Assembly (NCBI GenBank): GCA_023412805.1
Contig: JAEZRM010000095.1
Location: forward strand, 62,001-126,000
DNA length: 64,000 bases
Reading direction: 5' to 3'
Origin: Pseudomonadota bacterium
GTDB taxonomy: Bacteria; Pseudomonadota; Alphaproteobacteria; Rhizobiales; Hyphomicrobiaceae
Shown here piece by piece: positions 54,826 to 64,000 of the stretch. A program made the translations under genes and the position numbers. Under the pieces are notes generated by a model. The model ran no database searches. It worked only from the letters and a program-made list of their open reading frames with translations, and was not told where the DNA came from. The first letter of the stretch is position 1. Each line of letters opens with the position of its first letter.

Positions 54826-54854
54826 CCGTAAGTTCTTGTCGCTAACCGATCCGA

Positions 54855-56201
54855 TTAGAAGCGGATGCGGGTACCGGCGAGGACGAGGTGGAGGTCTTCC
54901 GCCGAATCTCCACCAGTGGCGCTGCAGAGATCGCAACCGCCGCTCAGGCTGTAGTTCTTGTAGACCAGCCAGAACTCCATCGCAGCCGCATCGACATGCT
55001 GCACAACACCGACGCCCCAATGGGTCAGCTTGTCGCTCGACGTTGCGTCAATAAAGGTGTCCTGCGAGTTGCCCTTCCACTGGCTGTACTCGCCGAACAG
55101 AACCGTGTCGCCGAGGCCGAAGAAGTTCCGAGCAACACCGCCTGAGAGATAGTAGAAGCTCGAGCTGAAGTCCGCATCGGGAGCCGCCGTCGGCGCAGGC
55201 GCCGTGGAAGCGCGAAGACCGCCGAGATGGGTAACCCCGCTGTAGTCACGATCACCGGCGGCACCCGTGAAGAACAGTCCCGTCGGCATGTGGCGGATCG
55301 AGAGTGAACCGGCGAGTTGCTCCAACTCCTTGGAGCAATTCTCCGCGCAGGTGAACGCCCCTGTGGGACCATCGTACTCGGACCGAACACTGTAGCCGAT
55401 ACCAGCGGCGATGCGGACACCGTTGAACTCGCCCGCGTAGCGCAGCGCGACATCCCAATAGTTGTCCTCGCCGACCGAGGCTCCGAGCGTGAAGCCCGCA
55501 ATCGTCGGTGTGCGATACTGGATGTGCTGGTTGCGCTCGTTCAGCCAGTCACCCGACGAGCCCTGGAAGAAATTTCCCCAGGTCGCATTGGAGAAGCCGC
55601 CGTCCCGCGTACGGATATTGAACCCCGACGAGTGCAGCCGCACGTCGTTCGACGCGCCCATGCCCTTGCCGGACAGGTCGATCAGGATGATGTTGTTCGC
55701 AGCCGACGAGCCATGACCGAGCGAGACGCGACCAAGACGGCTATGCTCTACCCACGCCATGGCCTCACGCAGGTTATGCCCCGAACCGCCGGCGTCGTCG
55801 CCGGCTGTACCGTTCACGGTCATGCCGTTGCCATTGGCCTGGTTCACGGCCGACGAGTTGCTGCCGAACGCCTCGAACTCGTAGAGGAAGCCGGCTGTGA
55901 TCTCAGGCGAGATCTTGGCCGAGCCGCTCATGCGCCAGCGCGAGTTGGACTGCGTCGGTCCCGCGACGTACATATCGCTCTGGATACCATCGTCCCAGAA
56001 CATGAGCTGCTGCGAGATCTGACCCGAGATGGTCAGCGAGACCTTCCGATTGCCCTTGCGGGCCGTCGTCGCCTCGAGCTCAGCAACACGCTCCTCGAGG
56101 TCGGCGCAGCAATTACCACCGAGGTCGGCAGCCGACGCGGGGCCCATACCCACGATCAGTGCAGCGACGGCGGCCATCGAAATGCGACTGAATGTCGTCA
56201 T
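54855..56201 (-). CDS. Outer-membrane porin
   Basis: A 448-residue alphaproteobacterial porin. A signal peptide (MTTFSRISMAAVAALIVGMG, cleavage after ASA) leads to a short coiled coil (CCADLEERVAELEATTARKG) and a 16-stranded-barrel-type sequence starting KVSLTISGQISQQLMFWDDG. It contains loop residues typical of porins (MAWVEHSRLGRVSLGHGSSA) and ends in a C-terminal phenylalanine (AGTRIRF) needed for Bam recognition. ATG at 56201 has GGGGGATCG upstream; another ATG at 56216 is possible. The gene is long-leadered, with an 800-bp gene-free region upstream. Confidence 0.9.
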   Translation of the reverse strand: MTTFSRISMAAVAALIVGMGPASAADLGGNCCADLEERVAELEATTARKGNRKVSLTISGQISQQLMFWDDGIQSDMYVAGPTQSNSRWRMSGSAKISPEITAGFLYEFEAFGSNSSAVNQANGNGMTVNGTAGDDAGGSGHNLREAMAWVEHSRLGRVSLGHGSSAANNIILIDLSGKGMGASNDVRLHSSGFNIRTRDGGFSNATWGNFFQGSSGDWLNERNQHIQYRTPTIAGFTLGASVGEDNYWDVALRYAGEFNGVRIAAGIGYSVRSEYDGPTGAFTCAENCSKELEQLAGSLSIRHMPTGLFFTGAAGDRDYSGVTHLGGLRASTAPAPTAAPDADFSSSFYYLSGGVARNFFGLGDTVLFGEYSQWKGNSQDTFIDATSSDKLTHWGVGVVQHVDAAAMEFWLVYKNYSLSGGCDLCSATGGDSAEDLHLVLAGTRIRF

Positions 56202-56216
56202 CGATCCCCCATTCAT

Positions 56217-57006
56217 CTGTCTAGTGCTCCATTTCCAATTGCTTCCAGCGCGGAAGCAGAGTGCGCAGCCCGGCGGCGGGCAATTTCACGTCTCTTCGGG
56301 ACTGCACGCACGCGCCTCAAGCGCACGCCGTCACGAGGAAACGCGACTTCAAATCACGCGGAACTGGACTGGATACGCGGTCTGCGGCAGGACCATTGAG
56401 CGCCGGGCTTGCTTCCTGCGCTTCGGTCCGGTCGGCATGAACACTCATGCCTTGGACCGCTTCGATGAGACCTCGACTGGAGGACTCGCCGCACGACTCG
56501 ACTGATGGACTGAGGAATATGTTTCGGCGTGTTTTCGGTCTAACAACCTGGAGTTGAAAGCACCCCAGCAGGCGTGGGCAGCGTTCGTAATGAGTCACAT
56601 TGTGGCCTGAACGACACGCATTTTGCGCCGGCACGCGCTTGAATTCTCACCAACAAGTTAAAACCGGGCACTTCCATATGCCGTGCTGTGCACGATCGAG
56701 ACGAGAACTGTGTTGCGGCGTAGGGAACTTTCATTCCGGACAAGCGCTAAGCAGTCAGTCGCGCCCTCACTCAATCGCTCTAGATTCGCGCGGAGCACGT
56801 GAATGTGGAGCACTGGCCAAAACATCCGCGCTGTTGCATCCTCCAGGGCGCTTGCACACTGCCTCCGCGATCCGACATATGGCTCCGCGAGTGTCTCAAT
56901 GAGATGGGCCGCTCTCGAGCGGCTGTGGCGAGCTCGACGAATCGCGCGCGCGTGCCTCGATAAATCCTAGGCAGAGCCGAAGACAGAACCGACAGGAGAT
57001 CCAACT
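56217..57006. other. Gene-free region upstream of porin and sodB
   Basis: Nearly 800 bp between divergent genes. No frame has a ribosome site and domain together. It should carry promoters for the porin and sodB. I find no terminator, repeat or stress motif with correct spacing. A small RNA regulating the porin would fit but is not supported by anything I see. Confidence 0.45.
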
Positions 57007-57600
57007 ATGACCTTCAAACTGCCCGAACTCCCATATGCCTATGACGCGCTCGCGCCTTACATGTCGAAGGAGACGCTCGAGTTCCACCACGACAAGCATC
57101 ACCTCGCCTATGTCGACAACGGCAACAAGTTCGCCGGCCCCGGCACGAAGTACGAGGGCAAGAGCATCGAGGACATCTGCAAGGAAGCGTTCGCAGCGAA
57201 GGACGCGCCGGTCATCAACAATATCGGTCAGCACTACAATCACATTCACTTCTGGAAATGGATGAAGAAGGGCGGCGGCGGCAAGAAGCTGCCCGCGAAA
57301 GTGCAGAAGCTCGTCGACGAGGCGGGCGGATTCGACAAGGTGCGCGCTGACTTCATCGCCGCCGGCGTCGGTCAGTTCGGTTCGGGTTGGGCCTGGCTCG
57401 CCGTAAAGGGCGGCAAGCTCGAGGTCCAGAAGACGCCTAATGGCGAAAATCCACTCATGCACGGCGCGCAGCCGATTCTCGGCGTCGACGTGTGGGAGCA
57501 CAGCTATTACATCGACTACCGCAATGCGCGCCCGAAGTATCTCGAAGCCTGGTTCGACAATCTCGTGAACTGGGAATACGTGGAAGAGATGCTCGGCTGA
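57007..57600 (+). CDS. sodB: Superoxide dismutase, Fe/Mn type
   Basis: A 197-residue Fe/Mn superoxide dismutase. Metal ligands are visible in LEFHHDKHHLAYVDN (first histidine), NNIGQHYNHIHFWKWM (second), and GVDVWEHSYYIDYRNARPKY (Asp and His). The VGQFGSGWAWLAVKGGKLEV strand is typical. The metal cannot be fixed from sequence, so Fe is a guess following the usual alphaproteobacterial annotation. AGGAGATCCAACT lies before ATG. A shared hairpin terminator follows. Confidence 0.95.
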   Translation: MTFKLPELPYAYDALAPYMSKETLEFHHDKHHLAYVDNGNKFAGPGTKYEGKSIEDICKEAFAAKDAPVINNIGQHYNHIHFWKWMKKGGGGKKLPAKVQKLVDEAGGFDKVRADFIAAGVGQFGSGWAWLAVKGGKLEVQKTPNGENPLMHGAQPILGVDVWEHSYYIDYRNARPKYLEAWFDNLVNWEYVEEMLG

Positions 57601-57630
57601 GCGCCGCTCACGTCGATCGACTGAACAAGA

Positions 57631-57656
57631 AAGGCCCCGTCTCTTGGCGGGGCCTT
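57631..57656. terminator. Bidirectional terminator between sodB and bactofilin
   Basis: Arms AAGGCCCCG and CGGGGCCTT around an eight-base loop lie 30 bp after the sodB stop and 30 bp after the bactofilin stop on the other strand. The T-tracts are short on both sides. Confidence 0.75.
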
Positions 57657-57685
57657 GCTCTTTCGAGTGCGGTGAACGCGGCAGC

Positions 57686-58237
57686 TCAGGACGACGATGT
57701 GTTTTCCGTAAGATCAGGCTTCAACTCGTCGACATTATGCGCTCGACGCACACGCCCCTCGAGCTGCGCCCCTTCATCGACGCTGAGCGTCTGATGGTGC
57801 ACGTCACCTTCGACCCTGGCGCCCGACTCGAGCAGCACGCGGATGCCGCGAATCGTTCCCATGATCGAGCCGAACACGGTGATCGTCTCAGCCGAAACGA
57901 CGCCTGTGACTTTGCCGACATCGCCGATGATGACCTCGGTGCCGAGCACGTCGCCCTGAACCTCGCCTTCGACGCGGATCTTGCCTTTGGAGATGATCCG
58001 CAGCCCCTGGCCGATGATCGTGAGATCCTGGCCAATGATGGAGATGCCGCTCCCCGAAGCGTCGCTGACAGGACCGCTCGGGATGACCGTGTCGTTGTGA
58101 GCCTGATGGATTGGCGCTGGCGGCGGCTCGCTCGGGGTGCGGCCTGTAGCAGGCGACATCGTCTGCAGGCGAAGCGAATCTATCCGCTGCGGCTCGGCCG
58201 AAGCCTTGGGTGAGGTCGAACCATTACGCGTGAACAT
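57686..58237 (-). CDS. Bactofilin family protein
   Basis: A 183-residue bactofilin (DUF583): a polar, proline-rich N-terminal tail of about 70 residues followed by the right-handed beta-helix core (GSGISIIGQDLTIIGQGLRI; SKGKIRVEGEVQGDVLGTEV; GVVSAETITVFGSIMGTIRG) and an acidic tail. Bactofilins polymerise without nucleotide and act as scaffolds for cell-wall or morphogenesis proteins. ATG at 58237 follows GGGGGCC. It converges with sodB. Confidence 0.92.
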   Translation of the reverse strand: MFTRNGSTSPKASAEPQRIDSLRLQTMSPATGRTPSEPPPAPIHQAHNDTVIPSGPVSDASGSGISIIGQDLTIIGQGLRIISKGKIRVEGEVQGDVLGTEVIIGDVGKVTGVVSAETITVFGSIMGTIRGIRVLLESGARVEGDVHHQTLSVDEGAQLEGRVRRAHNVDELKPDLTENTSSS

Positions 58238-58519
58238 TTCTGGCCCCCGTATTTTCTGCCAAGCGACAATTGTTTTGCCGCTTTGAAAGCCAATCACGCG
58301 CCCATGGTCGAAATGTGTCTTTTCAATGAGCATAAGCTGAAGGGCGTATGAAGGCGCAGCGACGGCCGGCGCTTGGGTGCGGCTGCAGCTCTGCCCTCCG
58401 CAGACCCGCGTTGACGCGTCGTCGGGCCGCTGCGAATTTGAAGCGTCGCTCAGTACACAGGCCCCAGCCTGCAAATGCCCGTCAACGGGCAACGCCACCC
58501 ACACAGAAGAGGAAACACC

Positions 58520-59326
58520 ATGGATTTCAGCGGGCAAGTTGCGGTCGTCACCGGCGCCGCCAACGGCATTGGTCACGCCACCTGCCTCGCGTTTGCGGCC
58601 CGCGGCGCGAAGATCGTCGCCGTCGACCGTGACACGGCCGGTGTCGCGAAGCTCGCCCAGGAGATCCGCGGCAAGGGTGGTGAGGCCCTGGCTGTCCCCG
58701 CCGACGTCACCAAGTCGGCCGATGTCGCCCGCTATGTGAAGGCCGCCGTCGACACTTATGGTCGGATCGATGCTTTCTTCAACAATGCCGGCATCGAAGG
58801 AAAAGTGGCGCCCATCGCCGAGTATGACGAGGCCGTATTCGATGCCGTCATCGGCGTGAATCTCAAGGGGGTATTCCTGGGCCTCCGGCATGTTCTGCCG
58901 GTCATGATCAGCCAGGGCAGCGGCGCCGTGGTGAATACGGCATCGGTCGCAGGTATCACGGGAAGCCCGAACATGGGCCCCTATGTGGCCACGAAGCACG
59001 CCGTCATCGGCCTGACCAAATCCGTATCCGGCGAGGTGGCGCGCCAGGGCATTCGCATCAATGCCGTCTGTCCGGGACCAGTCGATACGCGGATGATCCA
59101 TTCCATCGAGGAGATGATCAGTCCGGCGGATGCGGAGGCGGTCAGCGCCCGCTATCAGGCCTCGATCCCCATGGGACGCTACGCCACCGTCGACGAGATC
59201 GCCAGCACGGTCCTGTTCCTGTGCTCCGAGTTCGCCAGCGGAATCACGGGCGCCCAGTATGTCGTCGACGGCGGCCGGACAGCCACCGGCGGAGCGGCCA
59301 CGACCGTCGGCGCGCCCCGCAACTGA
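58520..59326 (+). CDS. SDR family oxidoreductase
   Basis: A 268-residue classical SDR with TGAANGIGHATCLAF at 10-25, NNAG in DAFFNNAGIEGKV, catalytic serine in NTASVAGITGS, YVATK at about 152-156, and CPGPVDTRMI. The C-terminal VVDGGRTATGG is standard. The substrate is unknown; it resembles glucose 1-dehydrogenase/2,5-dichloro-2,5-cyclohexadiene-1,4-diol dehydrogenase types. AGAGGAAACACC precedes ATG at 58520, the best start although the frame is open from 58475. Confidence 0.92.
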   Translation: MDFSGQVAVVTGAANGIGHATCLAFAARGAKIVAVDRDTAGVAKLAQEIRGKGGEALAVPADVTKSADVARYVKAAVDTYGRIDAFFNNAGIEGKVAPIAEYDEAVFDAVIGVNLKGVFLGLRHVLPVMISQGSGAVVNTASVAGITGSPNMGPYVATKHAVIGLTKSVSGEVARQGIRINAVCPGPVDTRMIHSIEEMISPADAEAVSARYQASIPMGRYATVDEIASTVLFLCSEFASGITGAQYVVDGGRTATGGAATTVGAPRN

Positions 59327-59691
59327 GATGCCGTCAGGGAACCGCCGGAGCCAATATCTGTGGCCCGGCGGCCCCTCCGAGCGCGGCTCCGCTGCAATTC
59401 CGTGCAAAGCACGCCTAAAGACGCACCATTGATTGTTGCATCGCCGCACCGGTTTTGGCATGGTCCGCCCGCCAAATCCCGACCGGGCGCGTACTGACGG
59501 CGGGAGCCGGCACTGCGCGCCGGCCGGCGCCGCAATATCCTTCCTTGCATCGACCCGGCAACCCAGCGGCAGCCGGAGCGCTGTGAGGTCTTTGCTTTGC
59601 CGTGCGAGCTGCGATCCTGGTGGTCTCCACCAAGATGGCGCGCACTCCAAGCCCTGAAGGGGGCATCTGACCAACGGGGAGCACTCTACTC
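59327..59691. other. Gene-free region upstream of hppA
   Basis: About 365 bp with only shadow frames. It presumably contains the hppA promoter and leader. I see no riboswitch-like or terminator structure. Confidence 0.4.
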
Positions 59692-61830
59692 ATGCAGTCC
59701 ATCTTGTGGGCCATCATCATCTGTGGCCTGCTTTCGATAGCCTACGGCGCATTCACGATCCGCGCGGTCATGGCATCGGACGCCGGCAACGCGCGCATGC
59801 AGGAGATCGCCGGCGCCATTCAGGAAGGCGCGCAGGCCTACCTCACCCGCCAGTATCAGACCATCGCCATCGCCGGCGTGCCGATCTTCCTCATTGTCGG
59901 CTTCCTGCTCGGCTGGCTCGTCGCGATCGGCTTCCTCATCGGTGCGGTGCTATCGGGCCTCGCCGGTTTCGTCGGCATGCACGTCTCGGTCCGCGCCAAC
60001 GTGCGGACCGCGCAGGCCTCGACGGTTTCGCTCGCCGATGGCCTCTCGATGGCCTTCCGCGCGGGCGCCGTGACCGGCCTCCTGGTTGCCGGTCTCGCGC
60101 TCCTCGGCGTCGTCGTCTACTACGGCATCCTCACCGGCATGATGGGCTACGGCACGACCAGCCGCACGGTGATCGACTCGCTCGTCGCCCTCGGCTTCGG
60201 CGCCTCGCTCATCTCGATCTTCGCCCGCCTTGGCGGCGGCATCTTCACCAAGGGTGCCGACGTCGGTGGTGACCTCGTCGGCAAGGTCGAAGCCGGCATT
60301 CCCGAAGACGATCCGCGCAACCCGGCCACGATCGCCGACAACGTCGGTGACAACGTCGGCGACTGCGCCGGCATGGCCGCCGACCTCTTCGAGACCTACG
60401 CGGTGACTGTCGTCGCCACCATGGTGCTCGCGGCGATCTACTTCGTCGGCCAGGATGTCGTCAGCTCGCTCATGATCTACCCGCTGGCGATCTGCGGTAT
60501 CTGCGTCGTCACGTCGATCATCGGCACGTACTTCGTCCGTCTCGGCGCCAACCAGTCGATCATGGGCGCCCTCTACAAGGGCATCATCGCGACAGGCGTG
60601 CTTTCGCTGATCGCGCTGTACCCGCTCACCGACTACATGCTCGGCATGGACACCGTCTTCAAGACGACGAGCGGCTTCTCCTTCACCGGAATGGATCTCT
60701 TCTGGTGCGGCGTGGTCGGTCTCATCGTGACGGCGGCCATCATCGTCGTGACCGAGTACTACACGGGCATCGGCTATCGCCCCGTGCGCTCGATCAGCCA
60801 GGCGTCGGTCACCGGCCACGGCACAAACGTGATCCAGGGTCTCGCGGTCAGCCTCGAGGCGACGGCGCTGCCGGCACTCATCATCGTCGCCGGCATCATC
60901 GTCACCTTCAAGCTCGCCGGTCTCTTCGGCATTGCGATCGCGGTCACGACCATGCTCGCACTCGCCGGCATGGTCGTCGCACTCGATGCCTTCGGCCCCG
61001 TGACGGACAACGCCGGTGGCATTGCCGAAATGGCGGGCCTGCCGAAGGAGATCCGTCGCACGACCGACGCACTCGACGCCGTCGGCAACACGACCAAGGC
61101 AGTCACCAAGGGCTACGCGATCGGCTCGGCCGGTCTCGGCGCACTGGTGCTCTTCGCGGCCTACAATGAAGACTTGAAATACTTCATAAGTCAGGCCCAA
61201 CCAGGATCGATGTTCCACAACCTGACCGTCGACTTCTCGTTGTCCAATCCGTACGTCGTCGTCGGCCTGCTGTTCGGCGGCCTGCTGCCGTACCTCTTCG
61301 GCGGCATCGCGATGACGGCGGTCGGCCGCGCTGCGGCCTCGATCGTCGAGGAAGTCCGCCGGCAGTTCAAGGAGAAGCCGGGCATCATGAAGGGCACTGA
61401 GAAGCCCGACTATGCCCGCGCCGTCGACATGCTGACGCGCGCCGCGATCAAGGAAATGGTCGTGCCGTCGCTGCTGCCTGTCCTCTCGCCGATCGTCTGC
61501 TTCTTCGTCATCAAGTGGATCGCCGGCACGGGCCATGCGTTCGCGGCTCTCGGCGCCATGCTGCTCGGCGTGATCGTCACGGGCCTCTTCGTCGCCATCT
61601 CCATGACGGCCGGCGGCGGAGCCTGGGACAATGCCAAGAAGTCCTTCGAGGACGGCTTCGTCGACAAGGACGGCGTGAAGCACCTCAAGGGCTCCGAGGC
61701 GCACAAGGCCTCGGTCACGGGTGACACCGTCGGCGATCCCTACAAGGACACCGCCGGCCCGGCCGTGAACCCGATGATCAAGATTACGAACATCGTGGCG
61801 CTGCTGCTGCTGGCGATCCTGGCGCATTGA
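59692..61830 (+). CDS. hppA: Membrane-bound proton-translocating pyrophosphatase
   Basis: A 712-residue polytopic enzyme (about 16 helices) that couples pyrophosphate hydrolysis to proton export. Signature active-site blocks: DVGGDLVGKVEAGIPEDDPR, NPATIADNVGDNVGDCAGMA and, towards the C-terminus, DNAKKSFEDG and GDTVGDPYKDTAGPAVNPM. The segment GNTTKAVTKG has lysine where K+-dependent enzymes have alanine, indicating the K+-independent H+ pump class. GGGGAG precedes ATG at 59692. The length is typical. Confidence 0.97.
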   Translation: MQSILWAIIICGLLSIAYGAFTIRAVMASDAGNARMQEIAGAIQEGAQAYLTRQYQTIAIAGVPIFLIVGFLLGWLVAIGFLIGAVLSGLAGFVGMHVSVRANVRTAQASTVSLADGLSMAFRAGAVTGLLVAGLALLGVVVYYGILTGMMGYGTTSRTVIDSLVALGFGASLISIFARLGGGIFTKGADVGGDLVGKVEAGIPEDDPRNPATIADNVGDNVGDCAGMAADLFETYAVTVVATMVLAAIYFVGQDVVSSLMIYPLAICGICVVTSIIGTYFVRLGANQSIMGALYKGIIATGVLSLIALYPLTDYMLGMDTVFKTTSGFSFTGMDLFWCGVVGLIVTAAIIVVTEYYTGIGYRPVRSISQASVTGHGTNVIQGLAVSLEATALPALIIVAGIIVTFKLAGLFGIAIAVTTMLALAGMVVALDAFGPVTDNAGGIAEMAGLPKEIRRTTDALDAVGNTTKAVTKGYAIGSAGLGALVLFAAYNEDLKYFISQAQPGSMFHNLTVDFSLSNPYVVVGLLFGGLLPYLFGGIAMTAVGRAAASIVEEVRRQFKEKPGIMKGTEKPDYARAVDMLTRAAIKEMVVPSLLPVLSPIVCFFVIKWIAGTGHAFAALGAMLLGVIVTGLFVAISMTAGGGAWDNAKKSFEDGFVDKDGVKHLKGSEAHKASVTGDTVGDPYKDTAGPAVNPMIKITNIVALLLLAILAH

Positions 61831-61964
61831 TCTGGTTGCCGCGGGCTGCTGGGAAGGGGTGCTTCGCAACCCTTCCGTGGCGGCAGGCCCGCGGCGGCCA
61901 CACCGAAAGTCTGAAGCGCGGCGCTCGAAAGGACGCCGAGTTTTGCTTTGGCGCGTCGCGTCGC

Positions 61965-62290
61965 GCTTTTAGCGCGAGAGGGGCTGCCGCCCCTTCAACC
62001 CCGCTCGGGGGACACCCCCGAACCCCCGTCTTTTATGGACTGTAGTTCGCCGCGAGCGCCCACTTCTCCCTCTCCCCGCATGCGGGGAGAGGGTCGGGGT
62101 GGGGGCGGCGGCAAACTCTGACGTGTGAGCGAGTTCCCGCCCCTCATCCTAACCTTCTCCCCGTGTAGAACGGGGAGAGGGGATCTGTCGCACGCGCGGC
62201 AAACTCCAAGTCTTAAAAAGGAGGGGGCCCGGGGTCTCCCCGGCTGGGGTGCGGGGACTGGTCCCCGCGTCGCGAAGCGACCCAGCGCGG
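61965..62290. repeat. Inverted-repeat element, copy B (MITE/REP-like)
   Basis: This copy shares with copy A (44155-44395) the outer arms (left CCCCCGAACCCCCGTCTTTT, right TTAAAAAGGAGGGGG) and the inner sequence resembling GTAGTTCGCCGCGAGCG and GGCAAACTCCAAGTCTT. It is longer because it contains two internal CTCTCCCCG...CGGGGAGAGGG palindromes. It lies between hppA and the dehydrogenase at 62355 and has no credible coding content. Confidence 0.75.
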
Positions 62291-62354
62291 CTCTTGCTGA
62301 CCGCCACCGCATTTGCTTCCCTCGTTGCAACGACAGACGCAGGGAGAAACGGCG

Positions 62355-63293
62355 ATGCCGACAATCGGACTGGTGGGTGTGGGGCTGATCGGACGGGCGT
62401 GGGCGAATGTGTTCTCGCGCGCGGGCTGGGACGTGGTGATGTGGGACGCGAACCCGGAAGCCACAGCCGCAGCACCACGTCTCGTTGCCGAGTCGCTGCA
62501 TGACCTCGCGAAGCATGGACTGGTCGAAGAGCCCGACAAGGCCGCTGCACGCCTGCGCACGGCGCCGACACTCGAAGATGCGGTGAAGGGCGTCGATCTC
62601 GTGCAGGAGTCGGGCCCCGAGCGTCTCGAGGACAAGCTCGCCATCTGGGCGCGTTTGGATGCAGCGGCCGCACCCGAGACGGTGCTCGCATCTTCTACAT
62701 CCGCGATCGTGGCTTCGCTTTTCACGAAGGAGCTCGCAGGACGCGGGCGGTGTCTCGTCGCGCATCCCGTGAACCCGCCGCATCTCGTGCCGATTGTCGA
62801 GTTGTGTGGCGCACCGTGGACGACGAAGGAAACGATCGCGAAAGCGCGCGGCTTCTATCAGAGCGTCGGTCAAGTGCCGATCGAGGTGAAGAAGGAGGTG
62901 GACGGCTTCATTCTCAACAGGTTGCAGATCGCGCTGCTGACGGAGGCGTTCCGGCTCGTCGATGAAGGCTACGTCTCGCCGCAGGACCTCGACCACACGA
63001 TCGCGGATGGGCTCGGCCTGAGATGGGCGTTCATGGGGCCCTTCGAGACCATCGAGCTCAATGCGCCGAAGGGCACGGCCGACTACTGCGAGCGCTACGG
63101 CGACTGGTTCCGCCGCTACATGAAGGATCTGCCAAAGCCCGCCGTGTGGGACGAAGCAAACTGGCGCCGCGTCGCGGAGGCCTGGGGTCTGCCGCCCGCG
63201 CCCGACAAGATCGCCGAGAAGTCGCTCTGGCGGAACGAGCGGCTCGCAGCGCTCGCGGCTCACAAGAAAAAGCAGAAGAGATTTCAAGGCTGA
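62355..63293 (+). CDS. 3-hydroxyacyl-CoA dehydrogenase family protein
   Basis: A 312-residue NAD-dependent dehydrogenase related to 3-hydroxyacyl-CoA dehydrogenase, lambda-crystallin and L-carnitine dehydrogenase-like proteins. Rossmann motif GLVGVGLIGRAWANVF at the N-terminus, catalytic block CLVAHPVNPPHLVPIVELCG with the conserved His, then EVDGFILNRLQIALLTEAFR and the all-helical substrate domain. ATG at 62355 is a good start (AGGGAGAAACGGCG upstream). It follows the repeat element and precedes, convergently, an MBL hydrolase. Confidence 0.88.
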   Translation: MPTIGLVGVGLIGRAWANVFSRAGWDVVMWDANPEATAAAPRLVAESLHDLAKHGLVEEPDKAAARLRTAPTLEDAVKGVDLVQESGPERLEDKLAIWARLDAAAAPETVLASSTSAIVASLFTKELAGRGRCLVAHPVNPPHLVPIVELCGAPWTTKETIAKARGFYQSVGQVPIEVKKEVDGFILNRLQIALLTEAFRLVDEGYVSPQDLDHTIADGLGLRWAFMGPFETIELNAPKGTADYCERYGDWFRRYMKDLPKPAVWDEANWRRVAEAWGLPPAPDKIAEKSLWRNERLAALAAHKKKQKRFQG

Positions 63294-63307
63294 ATGCTGC
63301 GGGAGGC

Positions 63308-64000
63308 TCACACGACGAGCTTGAAGGCCTCACCGTCGCGCACGACGTGCCCGGCGGTGGGGCCCGCGAAATGCGTACCGATCACGAGCACCGGCTCGCC
63401 CGCCAGTTCGCCAAGAATGCGGCGACGCGTGGCTTCCCCAGCCTTCTGGTCGAAGTCGGCAGCCGAGCACCAATCAGGCCGCGCGAACTGACACGGGTGA
63501 TGCGCGAAGTCGCCCGTGATCATGGCGCGCTGGCCCTTCGACGTGATCAGCACGCTCGCATGGCCCGGCGAATGCCCCGTGCTCGGTGTGAGGCGGATTT
63601 CCGGACAGATCTGGTGATCCAGCTCGACGAGATCGGCGAGACCGAGATCGAAGATCGGCTTCACGCTGTCGGCGATGACGGGATGCTGATCGGGCCGCGC
63701 GGTTTGCGTAGTCCAGTGCTCGTATTCAATGCGGCCGAAGAGGTAGCGCGCCTTCGGGAAGGTCGGCACCCACCGGCCATTCACGAGCCGCGTATTCCAG
63801 CCGACATGATCGACATGAAGATGCGTGCACAGCACCGTGTCGATCGTGTCGGGCGCGAACCCTGCCGCAGTGAGATCCTCGAGAAAGGGACCGCTACGAT
63901 CGTTCCACGTCGGAATGCGGCGGTCCTTTTTGTCGTTGCCGAGGCAGGTATCGACGATGATGCGGCGGCCCGGCGCCTCGACGAGCAGCGCGTGGATGCT
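63308..64000 (-). CDS. MBL fold metallo-hydrolase, 3' part of gene (cut by window edge)
   Basis: Coding sequence continues beyond the right edge. Visible protein: SIHALLVEAPGRRIIVDTCL, then DTVLCTHLHVDHVGWN with the HxHxDH metal motif, TPSTGHSPGHASVLITSKGQ with a later ligand histidine, and AMITGDFAHHPCQF with the bridging Asp. The C-terminal GTHFAGPTAGHVVRDGEAF provides the last histidine. It resembles AHL lactonase/arylsulfatase-like MBL hydrolases. The start is outside the window. Confidence 0.85.
   Translation of the reverse strand, partial: SIHALLVEAPGRRIIVDTCLGNDKKDRRIPTWNDRSGPFLEDLTAAGFAPDTIDTVLCTHLHVDHVGWNTRLVNGRWVPTFPKARYLFGRIEYEHWTTQTARPDQHPVIADSVKPIFDLGLADLVELDHQICPEIRLTPSTGHSPGHASVLITSKGQRAMITGDFAHHPCQFARPDWCSAADFDQKAGEATRRRILGELAGEPVLVIGTHFAGPTAGHVVRDGEAFKLVV

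Noticed and set aside
59950..61869. 639-residue minus-strand open frame opposite hppA
   Set aside because: It is a high-GC shadow: extreme His/Asp/Arg composition, no ribosome site, and hppA on the other strand is unambiguous.

Overview
The window is high-GC DNA from an alphaproteobacterium, most likely a member of the Hyphomicrobiales (Rhizobiales). This rests on the gene families present (TAXI/TRAP transport, DUF2066, DUF1289, tandem retropepsin-like proteins, a PdhS/DivJ-like kinase, a Hyphomicrobium-like porin) and on repeated EcfG-type promoter motifs. The genus cannot be fixed from the sequence alone.

Layout. (1) 1-3164: left chromosomal flank, with a TAXI-type TRAP transporter (minus strand, permease cut by the window edge) and a DUF2189 membrane protein. 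(2) 3216-34011: an accessory block of about 30.7 kb bounded by direct repeats of the 3' part of a tRNA-Asp gene. The repeats are 85 bp long, and 58 bp of that are identical. The intact tRNA-Asp(GTC) is at 33966-34042 and a 46-nt tRNA remnant is at 3255-3300. No integrase is recognisable, and decayed gene fragments lie near both ends. (3) 34216-64000: ordinary chromosome, with DUF488, a tyrosine phosphatase, an IlvD/Edd dehydratase, a DJ-1/PfpI protein, retropepsin-like proteins, a histidine kinase, GST, MBL and UDG proteins, P450, purMN, a RES/Xre toxin-antitoxin pair, rnd, acnA, a porin, sodB, bactofilin, an SDR, the proton pyrophosphatase hppA, a 3-hydroxyacyl-CoA dehydrogenase and a partial MBL hydrolase. 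Two related inverted-repeat elements sit after the UDG-like gene and after hppA.

The island reads as a stress-survival module. It carries a PRC-barrel protein, a PQQ biosynthesis operon (pqqABCDE) headed by a PQQ sugar dehydrogenase gene, a second PQQ sugar dehydrogenase, a flavin-nucleotide-binding stress protein, DUF421, UdgX, DUF72, two SDRs, a YciE-like ferritin fold protein, a zinc alcohol dehydrogenase, BrkB, a CinA-like amidohydrolase, a YdeP-type molybdoenzyme, a large catalase, a PaoABC-type aldehyde dehydrogenase and an unusual SDR-SPW-VKOR fusion.

Most divergent or leading genes of the island carry a motif matching the alphaproteobacterial general-stress sigma factor EcfG (GGAAC, 16-17 nt, CGTT or TGTT), usually 30-60 nt before the start codon. 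Two of these sites are palindromic and read as promoters on both strands. I therefore infer that the island is a mobile or formerly mobile extension of the PhyR/EcfG regulon, with PQQ cofactor supply placed under stress control. No PhyR, NepR or EcfG gene is in the window. All promoter calls come from reading by eye, not from a genome-wide motif scan.
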